This document shows, in pieces, positions 35,315 through 42,925 of a stretch of DNA of 64,000 nucleotides. Within the stretch, counting starts at the first letter, position 1; each line of letters begins with the position of its first letter. The DNA is from Kamptonema formosum PCC 6407 (lineage in GTDB: Bacteria; Cyanobacteriota; Cyanobacteriia; Cyanobacteriales; Microcoleaceae). Position numbers and translations under genes: made by a program. The stretch is taken from positions 1,198,490-1,262,489 of the forward strand of contig NZ_KB235904.1 in the NCBI RefSeq assembly GCF_000332155.1, written 5' to 3'. The notes under the pieces are model-generated. The model was not told the DNA's origin, ran no database searches, and was given only the letters and a program-made list of their open reading frames with translations.

Positions 35315-35788
35315 TTATATGGATTTGTTTTCCAAAGGTTCACCTGCGGCTTTCCAACCTTGAATGCTAGGAGGAAAAGCCCGGACGTTAGTATATCCTA
35401 ACATTTCCAAAGTCATAACTCCCATTCCCGTTCGATAGCCCGTTGTACAATAGAGAACTACAGGGCGAACTTTTGGAATTTTATCTAGATTTTCAGCTAA
35501 GGTTGGCAAGGGGATATTAATGGCATTGGGAATGTGACCAGTTGCGTATTCAGCAGGCTGTCTGACATCAATTAATAGAGGATTATCTCTGGCAATTATC
35601 TTTTTGAGATCCTGGATTTTCATCACAGTGTAATAATCGCCGGGAAGAGAATTCAAAAAATTATCGATCGCTGCTGATAACTGCGTTTGAGGTATAGAAC
35701 TAAGTGCTATGAGTGGCATGGGTGCGATCGCTAAAATCCAAATAGATAATAACGTTCCCATCAATAATTTCAGAAAAAATTTTCGCAT
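35315..35788 (-). CDS. exported rhodanese-like sulfurtransferase
   Basis: Protein of 157 residues. The signal peptide is FFLKLLMGTLLSIWILAIAP, so the domain acts outside the cytoplasmic membrane. The rhodanese fold has LLIDVRQPAEYATGHIPNAI (about residue 75) and the active-site loop VLYCTTGYRTG with Cys about 115, which would carry a persulfide. It is the last gene of the six-gene Rieske operon, 53 bp after the DUF2214 gene. It probably handles sulfane sulfur in the periplasm or lumen (inference). Confidence 0.9.
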   Translation of the reverse strand: MRKFFLKLLMGTLLSIWILAIAPMPLIALSSIPQTQLSAAIDNFLNSLPGDYYTVMKIQDLKKIIARDNPLLIDVRQPAEYATGHIPNAINIPLPTLAENLDKIPKVRPVVLYCTTGYRTGMGVMTLEMLGYTNVRAFPPSIQGWKAAGEPLENKSI

Positions 35789-35841
35789 ATCTTTATCCTT
35801 AGAACTAAATAAACTCGCTACATTGCCGCCAGTTATCTACA

Positions 35842-36297
35842 TCAGTTCCACCCGCTCATTCTCGCCATAACTGCTGCTAGGAGTGGCAATAAAGTAAAAC
35901 CGAATAATTCTCCTTTGATTAGCCAAGATAGTCGGTTTACCTGGGCAATCTCTAAACTGGGAGCCTCACCCTTTTGCAAGTCTTTAAACCATGAAATAAA
36001 GGTGAATGTTGGATATAGGGAAAATAAACTGACTAGAATAAACACACCCATTTTAGCATAGAAAAAGGGATTATTTAGATAATAATCTGTTCCTTTGCCA
36101 AAGTAGAGAACTCTCAAAACTCCTGTCACTAGAATTATCGTCGCAGCTATCCCGTAAGCTGCATCAGCAAAAGCCACTCTTTTTGCTTCATCAAGTGTCA
36201 TTTCTTTTTTTAAGTTGAACATCTCTACTGTCAGAGATGCAAAGGCTAGCATGAAGCCTAAGTAATGGAAATAAGCTGTGATTGAACTTGCCCACAT
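35842..36297 (-). CDS. DUF2214 family membrane protein
   Basis: Protein of 151 residues with four hydrophobic segments: AYFHYLGFMLAFASLTVEMF, AYGIAATIILVTGVLRVLYF, FFYAKMGVFILVSLFSLYPT and LFGFTLLPLLAAVMARM. Conserved pieces HYLGFM, DAAYG and GKGTDYY fit DUF2214. The histidine and helices recall small haem or quinone membrane proteins, but no function is established. It lies inside the Rieske/rhodanese operon, between the two rhodanese genes, so a link to sulfide-dependent electron flow is possible (inference). Confidence 0.83.
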   Translation of the reverse strand: MWASSITAYFHYLGFMLAFASLTVEMFNLKKEMTLDEAKRVAFADAAYGIAATIILVTGVLRVLYFGKGTDYYLNNPFFYAKMGVFILVSLFSLYPTFTFISWFKDLQKGEAPSLEIAQVNRLSWLIKGELFGFTLLPLLAAVMARMSGWN

Positions 36298-36396
36298 GAT
36301 GATCTCAGAAAAAGTGCAACGAACTAGAGAATTTTACTAGGTTAAAAAGCTTCTGGGAAATGAGTTAGTGGGGTAATATACCCCACCATTAAATGC

Positions 36397-36777
36397 TCAA
36401 GTTTTACCCATTGCTATTTCTAGTTTCAATTGCCGCCATTCTACCATACCGCCAGTAATATTAAAAACCGCTTCAAACCCTGACTTAATCAGAAAGTCGG
36501 CAGCAATTGGACTGCGGTGAGATGTTAAACAAATAACAGCAATTGGTTGATCTTGGGGCAAATCTCGAAACCATTGGGGTAAAATCCATTTGCGAAGCCA
36601 AGAAATTCTCCCGATCAAAATTCGAGGTAAACTGAGATTGATTGCACCAGGAGCGTGACCTGTGGCATACTCTAACTGACTGCGAACATCAATTAATAAA
36701 GGTCGGTTAGATAACTGAGTGAATTCTAGAGGGGAGAGATTAACCAGACTTGGTTTCATTAAAGATATAGATGCCAT
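36397..36777 (-). CDS. cytoplasmic rhodanese-like sulfurtransferase
   Basis: Single rhodanese domain of 126 residues without a signal peptide. LLIDVRSQLEYATGHAPGAI at about residue 26 and the active loop AVICLTSHRSPIAADFL with Cys about 83. The segment LIGRISWLRKWILPQWFRDL is a longer helical insert before the loop than usual. Paired with an exported rhodanese in the same operon, it would move sulfane sulfur on the cytosolic side (inference). Confidence 0.88.
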   Translation of the reverse strand: MASISLMKPSLVNLSPLEFTQLSNRPLLIDVRSQLEYATGHAPGAINLSLPRILIGRISWLRKWILPQWFRDLPQDQPIAVICLTSHRSPIAADFLIKSGFEAVFNITGGMVEWRQLKLEIAMGKT

Positions 36778-36823
36778 TGAAAACCTCTTTTCAATTTCAA
36801 CTCACCAACATTTTTTGACAATC

Positions 36824-37264
36824 TTAATTGCCACCTTCTGCTGCACATTCGTGATGATGTTGATGACCGTGTTCGTGACGATGTTTATGATCGTGTTTTT
36901 CTTCATGTTTGTGTTCACCGCCATGTTCGTGACATTCTGCTTCTTCTCTCACTAAAGAACCATCAAGATAAGCGCTCACCGCTTTGTCTAAATCGGTTTC
37001 TTTGGTGACAATTGCTGCAATTCCTTTGCGTTCCAGCCTTTCCACCAAACCGCGTCCCATTCCCCCAGCAATCAAAACTTGTATATCATCTAATGGATGG
37101 GATTCATCGGGTGAACTATCGTGAAAAGATTGTGCTGGAGATAATTCTAAAAGTTGCTTGCCCAGAATTTCTGTGGCGTTGGTTTCGTAAATCCAAAATT
37201 TGCGGCAATGTCCAGCGTGTTCTGTAATCGCTGTTTTATTTTGACTCGCTAAGGCGATTTTCAT
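36824..37264 (-). CDS. NifX/NafY-like dinitrogenase cofactor-family protein with His-rich tail
   Basis: Protein of 146 residues. The first 110 form the Nitro_FeMo-Co fold: MKIALASQNKTAITEHAGHC at the start, FWIYET, VLIAGGMGRGLVERLERKGI (about 70) and AIVTKETDLDKAVSAYLDG. The last 35 residues are extremely His-rich (HEHGGEHKHEEKHDHKHRHE and on), a likely metal-binding tail. No nif genes are present, so a nitrogenase role is not implied; stand-alone members occur with Fe-S and sulfur genes. It lies between the DUF442 and rhodanese genes of the operon and may bind metal or Fe-S clusters (inference). Confidence 0.87.
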   Translation of the reverse strand: MKIALASQNKTAITEHAGHCRKFWIYETNATEILGKQLLELSPAQSFHDSSPDESHPLDDIQVLIAGGMGRGLVERLERKGIAAIVTKETDLDKAVSAYLDGSLVREEAECHEHGGEHKHEEKHDHKHRHEHGHQHHHECAAEGGN

Positions 37265-37369
37265 AGCTGCTCCTGCTCTTTAAAGTGTTGATAATTTAGG
37301 CTTAATGCGTCAGTTACTTTCAATGGTTGAAAATCTTTAACTGAGATTTCGATTCAGATGGAAAACTAA

Positions 37370-37810
37370 CTAAACTTTTGAGGTTTTCTGGGACTGAAAA
37401 TACTGATGAGCATAAGCTTCCAAGGGACAATTAGGCTTGTGTTCCAGTCCCAAAGCCTGCCGACGCTCTAAATAATGTTGTTCCGTCCAGTTTTGTTCAA
37501 TAGCTAAAGTTAATAAAGTCATTACTCCGGCTCGTAAACCTGACGCACATCGCGTATAAATTGGTTTGGGTGCGGCATCAACGGCTTGGATAAAGCCTTC
37601 GAGAGTGGCTGGAGTTAAGTTTAGTCTATCGATGGGCAGACTAATAAATTCAAAACCCAGTTGTTTGACTTGTTCTGCATTCAATTGATTCTCTTCACTG
37701 ATTGTACACAAATCAATGATGGTTTGGTAGCCTTTTTGGTGAATTTCTCTCAGTTCTTCCTGGGAAACAACATTACCAATTGCTAGAGATTCAGTTACGT
37801 TTTGAAACAT
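37370..37810 (-). CDS. DUF442 / TIGR01244-type phosphatase-like sulfur protein
   Basis: Protein of 146 residues from ATG 37810, with AGGA eight bases upstream. The DUF442 fold is related to dual-specificity phosphatases: FQNVTESLAIGNVVSQEELR at the start, GYQTIIDLC, ISLPIDRLNLTP and the catalytic loop YTRCASGLRAG with Cys about 88 and Arg five later. This domain is often fused to persulfide dioxygenases in Blh proteins, where it is thought to act as a sulfurtransferase. It lies 35 bp after the Rieske gene, so the operon carries a stand-alone version of that partner domain. Confidence 0.88.
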   Translation of the reverse strand: MFQNVTESLAIGNVVSQEELREIHQKGYQTIIDLCTISEENQLNAEQVKQLGFEFISLPIDRLNLTPATLEGFIQAVDAAPKPIYTRCASGLRAGVMTLLTLAIEQNWTEQHYLERRQALGLEHKPNCPLEAYAHQYFQSQKTSKV

Positions 37811-37845
37811 TAATTTTGTCCTACTGTTGATTAATTGATTTATGC

Positions 37846-38379
37846 TTAAACCCACCAGGGAGCATTCCCAGTTCGCGGGTCAATTTCTGTCCAAGGAGCC
37901 ATAAAAATTGTGTTGTTTTCAACGGTGACGCGAACTAATTTCAGTGGGAGAGGTGCGGGCCCACGCACGACAGAACCATCAGGACTATAGCGAGAACCAT
38001 GACAGGGACATTGAAATTGTTGGTCGGTTTCATTCCAAGGAAATGTGCAACCTAAATGGGTGCAGTTATCGACAATTCCGATATTGTCGATCGCGCCGTC
38101 TTGTTTGACAATTAAATAAGTAGGTTCGCCAGCTAACCCAGCAACTAAGGCGCGAGTTCCAGGGGGTTCTGCTAATATCTGGCTGGCAGGAATGGGATTG
38201 CCTAATTTATCTTTGGCGATGATTGCTCCTCCTGCGCCGCTTTCTGTGGGTGGGATCAAGTATTTGGCTACTGGATAAAGTGCGGCTCCCGCAGTGGAGG
38301 CCACGACTGCACCCGTCAAAAAATTGAGCAATTGCCGACGGGATATGGAAGGACTATCGAGGGGAAAAGTGTTGTCCAT
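37846..38379 (-). CDS. Rieske 2Fe-2S protein (PetC-like)
   Basis: Protein of 177 residues from ATG 38379. The N-terminus has a twin-arginine plus membrane anchor (SISRRQLLNFLTGAVVASTA), as in PetC of cytochrome b6f. The cluster-binding boxes are CTHLGCTFPW (about 108) and CPCHGSRYSPDG (about 128), with two Cys and two His. The proline loop is GPAPLPLKLVRV. It heads a six-gene operon with sulfur proteins and no petA or petB, so it is probably an accessory Rieske subunit, perhaps an alternative PetC used with sulfide-derived electrons (inference). A consensus-like promoter lies 45-75 bp upstream. Confidence 0.92.
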   Translation of the reverse strand: MDNTFPLDSPSISRRQLLNFLTGAVVASTAGAALYPVAKYLIPPTESGAGGAIIAKDKLGNPIPASQILAEPPGTRALVAGLAGEPTYLIVKQDGAIDNIGIVDNCTHLGCTFPWNETDQQFQCPCHGSRYSPDGSVVRGPAPLPLKLVRVTVENNTIFMAPWTEIDPRTGNAPWWV

Positions 38380-38399
38380 TTTGGATTCGTTCTTAAGTT

Positions 38400-38452
38400 G
38401 GTGCAATTTGCACCATTAATACTACTATATAGCTAATTAGTCAAATAGTCAA
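38400..38452 (-). promoter_or_regulatory. Rieske operon promoter and operator-like palindrome
   Basis: On the minus strand TTGACT (38452-38447), a 17-bp spacer and TATAGT (38429-38424) make a near-consensus promoter. The palindrome GGTGCAAATTGCACC (38414-38400) lies about at the transcription start. GCTATATAGTA here, with CAAATTG 12 nt later, matches the sqr promoter block at identical spacing. Three TTGAC direct repeats lie at the -35 side. Confidence 0.72.
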
Positions 38453-38550
38453 GTCAATGTTTTACTTTTTCTGGTTGAAGCTTGCCATCCAGGGCGAAGC
38501 GCTATAACTGTAAGTTGGAAACTTGTTGATAGGCAAGCTCCAAATTAATA

Positions 38551-39206
38551 CCATTTCCCTAAAAGTATGCTATAATAACAATGAGATTTTGAGGAGTGGT
38601 GCATGAAAGTAAATTACCAAGAAAGAATTGATTTAAGCGTTGGGGAGTTAAAAATAATTTTGTCGCAGCAGCGAACTATAACTAACCGACAAAAAATTCA
38701 GGCACTTTATTGGTTAAAAGCGGGATTAAGTCCCAGCCTTACAGATGTAGCAGAACGTTTAGGGGTACATAGGATAACTGTAAATAGATGGTTAAAACAA
38801 TATTGGTGTCAAGATGAAACAAGAATTGGCTTAAAAACAATTGAAAGGAAAAGAATTACAGCTTTAGGAGTCAAACCAATAGGTAAAGTTCAATGGAATT
38901 TTAAAGCCTACTAATGTTATCCAATTGGATAATGGAAAGTTCCATCAAAGTAGTAGGCTAAAAATACCCGATAATATTCTACTAATTTTTCAACCACCAT
39001 ACAGCCCTGAATTGAATCCAATTGAGAGAATATGGTTACACATAAAACAAGAACTAAGTTGGGGAATCTATGAAAATCTAGAGGGTCTTAAAGAAAAAGT
39101 TTGCGTTTTTCTGGGAGAACTTTCAACAGAAGAAATAGCATCTATAGCCGGATGGGACTATATTTTATCAGCCCTAGCTACTGTTGCATAATTTTGGAGA
39201 ATTGGT
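38551..39206. mobile_element. decayed IS630-type element
   Basis: Short 656-bp element with imperfect inverted ends: with the flanking TA, ATACCATTTCCCTAAAAGTA on the left against ATACCAATTCTCCAAAATTA read inward from the right, about 18 of 23 matching. TA lies at both junctions, as for IS630/Tc1 elements. It contains only remnants of the transposase. Confidence 0.8.
38603..39191 (+). pseudogene. IS630 transposase remnant with two internal deletions
   Basis: The first frame (38603-38914) has the helix-turn-helix part (SLTDVAERLGVHRITVNRWL), then jumps straight to the first catalytic block QDETRIGLKTIERKR and ends at KVQWNFKAY plus stop. The second frame (from about 38913, VIQLDNGKFHQSS) has the second Asp and LLIFQPPYSPELNPIERIW with the final Glu. 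Compared with intact IS630 transposases, about 60 residues are missing between HTH and DDE and about 40 between the two frames. It cannot make an active enzyme. Confidence 0.85.
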
Positions 39207-39231
39207 ATAAGTTATTGAACGAGGATCGTAA

Positions 39232-40281
39232 TTAAAGCAAATCTCTCAAAGTCGCATCCTCCCCCAAAACCTTCAATACTTTCTTAATCTCCTGAGTCCT
39301 CTCCTTCTTCACAATCAAAGTCACATTCCCATCTCGCACCACCACCACATCTTCCAAACCAATAGTTACAATTACCTCAGCATCATCCGCCGCATAAAAA
39401 ATTCCCCCACTCGTATCAATTCCCACATGATTTGCTAACTCTACATTAGCCTTATCTCCCTGCAACAAACGCGCGATCGCATTCCAATCTCCCAAATCAT
39501 CCCAACCAAAAGCCACAGGCAAAACGTAAGCCTTCTGTGTCTTCTCCATCAACGCATAATCAATACTAATCTTCGGCAAATCGTGATAAGCAGCCGCACC
39601 CTTCGCTTCCAAAGCCGCCATCATTTCCGGTACATAATCCCGCAACTCTGCCAATACCACCCCCACCCGAAACACAAAAATTCCGCCATTCCAACTAAAC
39701 CTACCAGTAGCTAAAAATTCCTCAGCCGTCTTGATATCAGGCTTTTCCGTAAACCTCGCCACCCGATAAGCTGGAAATCCCCCAAAACTACCAATTTCCT
39801 CACCTTGCTCAATATAGCCGTAGCCAGTCGAAGCATAACTAGGTTTTACTCCCAAAGTTGCGATCGCATCCCTACTCACAGCCAACTCAGCCGCCGCCGC
39901 CAAAGTCGCCTCAAACACCTCCGGTTCCGCAATCCAATGATCTGCCGGGAAAAATCCCACCACCGCATCTTCACCATAACGCCGAGAAGTCTCGATCGCA
40001 GTCCACGCCACCGCTGGGGCCGTATCCCGTCCCTCCGGTTCCGCCAACAAATTCTCGACTGGCAATAAGGGTAACTGTTCCCGCACCCCATCCGCCAACT
40101 GTGCAGATGTCACCACCCACAAACCATCCCAACCCCCAGCCAACGGCAATAAACGCTCAGCCGTAGCTTGCAACAAACTCTTACCACTGCCATCCAGACT
40201 CAAAAACTGTTTTGGTCGATGTTTGCGACTCAAAGGCCAGAAACGTTCACCCTTACCACCAGCGAGAATAACAGGAATCAT
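39232..40281 (-). CDS. manC: mannose-1-phosphate guanylyltransferase
   Basis: Makes GDP-mannose from GTP and mannose-1-phosphate for polysaccharide and GDP-fucose synthesis. 349 residues, the single-domain form without the isomerase part. The nucleotide-binding start is MIPVILAGGKGERFWPLSRK, followed by PKQFLSLDGSGKSLLQATAE, AEPEGRDTAPAVAW (about 82), GFFPADHWI (about 109), FTEKPDIKTAEEFL and SWNGGIFVFR (about 198), all typical. GWDDLGDWNAI near 268 is the family C-terminal block. It stands alone after the IS630 remnant. Confidence 0.93.
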   Translation of the reverse strand: MIPVILAGGKGERFWPLSRKHRPKQFLSLDGSGKSLLQATAERLLPLAGGWDGLWVVTSAQLADGVREQLPLLPVENLLAEPEGRDTAPAVAWTAIETSRRYGEDAVVGFFPADHWIAEPEVFEATLAAAAELAVSRDAIATLGVKPSYASTGYGYIEQGEEIGSFGGFPAYRVARFTEKPDIKTAEEFLATGRFSWNGGIFVFRVGVVLAELRDYVPEMMAALEAKGAAAYHDLPKISIDYALMEKTQKAYVLPVAFGWDDLGDWNAIARLLQGDKANVELANHVGIDTSGGIFYAADDAEVIVTIGLEDVVVVRDGNVTLIVKKERTQEIKKVLKVLGEDATLRDLL

Positions 40282-40369
40282 AATTTATTTAGGATTTTAG
40301 AGTTTGCATGATTTAATTTTAATAGCAAAATGGCTGACGATCGCGGCAAAGCCTTCTTCCTTCTACTTA

Positions 40370-40666
40370 CTACACATATTCATCCACAATGTTGTAAATA
40401 GCTTGCGCTAATGCTGGATCGAATTTTAATTCCATAATCTCGCTTTCAGGATTTTTCATTATTACATTATCTAAACTTTTGGCTTTGAAACGAAACATAT
40501 CTGCTTCAGTATTGACATCGATCTTGAAGTTGTCACCATCTACTCGAACGGAAATAATATCATCGAGCGAAATTTTATACGTAAAAGTCAGAAGATATTT
40601 AAGCCGACTTGATGTATTGATGATTTCCAGAATTTTTTCTCTATTAGTAAAACAAATATCTGCCAT
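40370..40666 (-). CDS. hypothetical protein, 98 aa
   Basis: Not recognised. From ATG 40666, with AGGAG ten bases upstream, it reads MADICFTNREKILEIINTSS. A predicted alpha/beta protein with KYLLTFTYKISLDDIISVRV and a C-terminal helix FDPALAQAIYNIVDEYV. No cysteine pair, signal or membrane segment. The longer frame to 40735 would overlap the methyltransferase gene and lacks a ribosome site. It lies 40 bp after that gene on the same strand, so the two may be co-transcribed. Confidence 0.65.
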   Translation of the reverse strand: MADICFTNREKILEIINTSSRLKYLLTFTYKISLDDIISVRVDGDNFKIDVNTEADMFRFKAKSLDNVIMKNPESEIMELKFDPALAQAIYNIVDEYV

Positions 40667-40706
40667 ATAGTTGTTACTCCTGAATTTTTTAGCAGCCTCG
40701 AATGAC

Positions 40707-41522
40707 TTACTTCTGCGCGATCGCATACAAGACATTTACCTCCAGTTTATGAACTTCATTAGTCCGCAGAAATTCCAGATTCGCTTGTCGCACACGCTCC
40801 CTTGCCACTGAGTTCAATTGGTCAATCGTACCCCTGAGCCCCCCACCCAAAATCATCGTCCACCAATCTTCAGGAGAATTCAGTTCATGGGTGACAGCTT
40901 CGGCAAAAACCTCTATCTGTGTCGCGCCACCCGCTTCTAGGAGTGCCTTGAGCGAGGCGCGATCGCTAATACGATCCCAGGGTGTAAATTTTTTAACCAA
41001 GTCTGGACGTTCCGCCTCAATCGTATTCCAGAATATTTGGTTTGCAGGTTCAAACACTTTCTCTCCCCAGGAAGTAATCGCTAGTTTCCCCCCAGGACGA
41101 ACCATTCGCCAAAGTTCTCGAACTGCTGCAATCATATCTGGAACAAAGAAAATCCCGAAAACACAAACAATTGCGTCAAAACTCTCGCTGGGTAGCCCTA
41201 GATTTTCAAAATCGCCATATCGAAATTCTATATTTTCAAGACCTTGCTGCTGTGACTTATTGCGTGCCAGTTCCAGTAAGGATTCGGCAATATCTATACC
41301 TAGCACCTGTCCAGTCGCACCTACAGATATTGCTGCGGGAATTGCAGAAGCACCAGTCCCACAACAAACGTCTAAAACACGATCTCCAGAACTAAGCGAA
41401 AGTCGATCGATCGTTTGTTGCCCAAAACGACTCCAGAAAGATAAGGCTGGAGCGTCAAAGCGATCGGATGCGGCATTAAAAATTGTTTCGATCTTCGCGA
41501 TCGCCTCTTCCTTGCTAGTCAT
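40707..41522 (-). CDS. class I SAM-dependent methyltransferase (UbiE-like)
   Basis: Protein of 271 residues with a Methyltransf_11-type core. Motif I is RVLDVCCGTGASAIPAA (about residue 48), the acidic motif is LGIDIAESLLELA, motif II is FDAIVCVFGIFFVPD (about 112), and MVRPGGKLAITSWGE follows. The C-terminal third (about 165-271) is a cap that would set the acceptor. It resembles small-molecule methyltransferases rather than the true menaquinone UbiE. The substrate is unknown. Confidence 0.86.
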   Translation of the reverse strand: MTSKEEAIAKIETIFNAASDRFDAPALSFWSRFGQQTIDRLSLSSGDRVLDVCCGTGASAIPAAISVGATGQVLGIDIAESLLELARNKSQQQGLENIEFRYGDFENLGLPSESFDAIVCVFGIFFVPDMIAAVRELWRMVRPGGKLAITSWGEKVFEPANQIFWNTIEAERPDLVKKFTPWDRISDRASLKALLEAGGATQIEVFAEAVTHELNSPEDWWTMILGGGLRGTIDQLNSVARERVRQANLEFLRTNEVHKLEVNVLYAIAQK

Positions 41523-41611
41523 AAAAAATTTCGGTAATGGGGAAATGAGAGCGTATTTTATAAGAAATACCCTGAAAACCCTGCGACTTTAGTCCAGGGA
41601 TGAAAGGGGAC

Positions 41612-41629
41612 GGGAGACTTTAGTCTCCC
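41612..41629. repeat. hairpin at the left side of a tnpB remnant
   Basis: GGGAGACTTTAGTCTCCC, a perfect 18-bp palindrome, with the related GCGACTTTAGTCCAGGGATG just before it. It lies 50 bp before the tnpB ATG and could be the left-end subterminal hairpin of an IS200/IS605-type element. Confidence 0.6.
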
Positions 41630-41678
41630 AGTTAGATATTCCAAGTATAGTACAATAAATCAAAGGAGGTGAAACCAA

Positions 41679-42674
41679 ATGTATGCAGTGCAAAAAGATA
41701 TCTGGCATTTAACAGGGCGCGATAAATCTATTGTCGAGCAAGTATTGAGATGGTCGAACAATTTGTTTAATGTGGGAACTTACGAAAGTCGGCAACGATA
41801 CTTTAGGGATAGAAGCGCAGTTAAATATCCCGAACTGTACAAAATAACCAAAGCCAATGAAAATTACGGATTGCTTCACTCACAAGTAGCTCAACAATCC
41901 CTCAAATCTGTCGCCGAATCCTTTAGCTCTTTCCGAGGCTTAGAAAGGCTGGCTAAGAAAGGAAAACTTAATCAAAAGCCGAGACTACCCAAATATAGAA
42001 CCAAAGGCGGTATGTACCAAGTCTCTTATCCGGGACAAGCCTTGAAAATAGTCGGCAATCGAGTGAGACTACCTCTGGGAACCAAAGGAAAAGAACACTT
42101 TGGGGCAGATGCTCTCTGGGTTCCATTACCTGAACGCATCAAAGGTTGCCCGCTCAAAGAACTCAGGCTAATCCCTAGAAATGGTGAGGTATGGATTGAA
42201 TATGTCCACGAATCTCTGACTGAACAAGCCCCTAGTTGCAGCTTGGAAGTAACGGGAATTCTAGGCATCGATCATGGTATCAATAACTGGTTGACCTGTG
42301 TTTCTAGTAATGGTAATCCCTTTATTGTCGATGGTCACAAATTGAAGTCTTGGAACCAATGGTTTAACAAGCAAAAAGCGCGAGTTCAATCAGAACACGC
42401 TAAACGTAAGTTGCCCAAAGACCGAGATTGTCTGCCAGTGAAAGTTGGTGAAAAACCCGACAATTGGCAGCCATCAGGTAAAAGAATCAAACGAGGTTTG
42501 TACCGTTCGGCTCAGAAATTAATTCTGAATGCAGATGTTAATGGCGCGGCAAATATCATCCGCAAATCAAAAGTAGCCACAGACTCAATTATTGAGCGAG
42601 TGGGTAGCGGGTTGCTGACAAACCCTTTAAGAATTAAACTTTGGCGGGATTCATCCCCCTCATTTTGTCCTTAA
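41679..42674 (+). pseudogene. tnpB: TnpB (IS200/IS605 family) with internal deletion
   Basis: Open frame of 331 residues that lacks the middle of the RuvC domain. Present: the N-terminal OrfB HTH region (MYAVQKDIWHLTGRDKS), PGQALKIVGNRVRLPLG, RuvC-I Asp in ILGIDHGINN (about 200), and RuvC-III Asp in LNADVNGAANI (about 287). Between KARVQSEHAKRKLPK and RDCLPVKVGEKPDNW there is no RuvC-II Glu and no pair of CxxC zinc-finger motifs, so roughly 90 residues are gone while frame is kept. AAAGGAGGTGAAACCAA is a perfect ribosome site. A nuclease-dead protein could still be made. No tnpA is present. Confidence 0.82.
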
Positions 42675-42925
42675 GAATCCCTGCGTATGACAGACCGGGG
42701 AGTGTCAAAATTAAACAGCTTGACTAAAAAGGGGAAGTGGTTAAAATCGCTGACCTCATTACCCTCTCAGGTCTAAGTTTTGCAACTTTTCTAACTCGCC
42801 CTCTGATACTAAATCTGTCCTAACATTAACATTCCGATCCCTTGCTATCAATGTTCCACGGTCGCCCTTCCCCCGCTATCCCACGCGATCTAAAATCTAA
42901 AACCAAAAATCTAAAATTAAGACCT

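Noticed and set aside
36824..37264. Evidence for nitrogen fixation
   Set aside because: A NifX-like fold alone, without nifHDK or nifB nearby, does not indicate nitrogenase.
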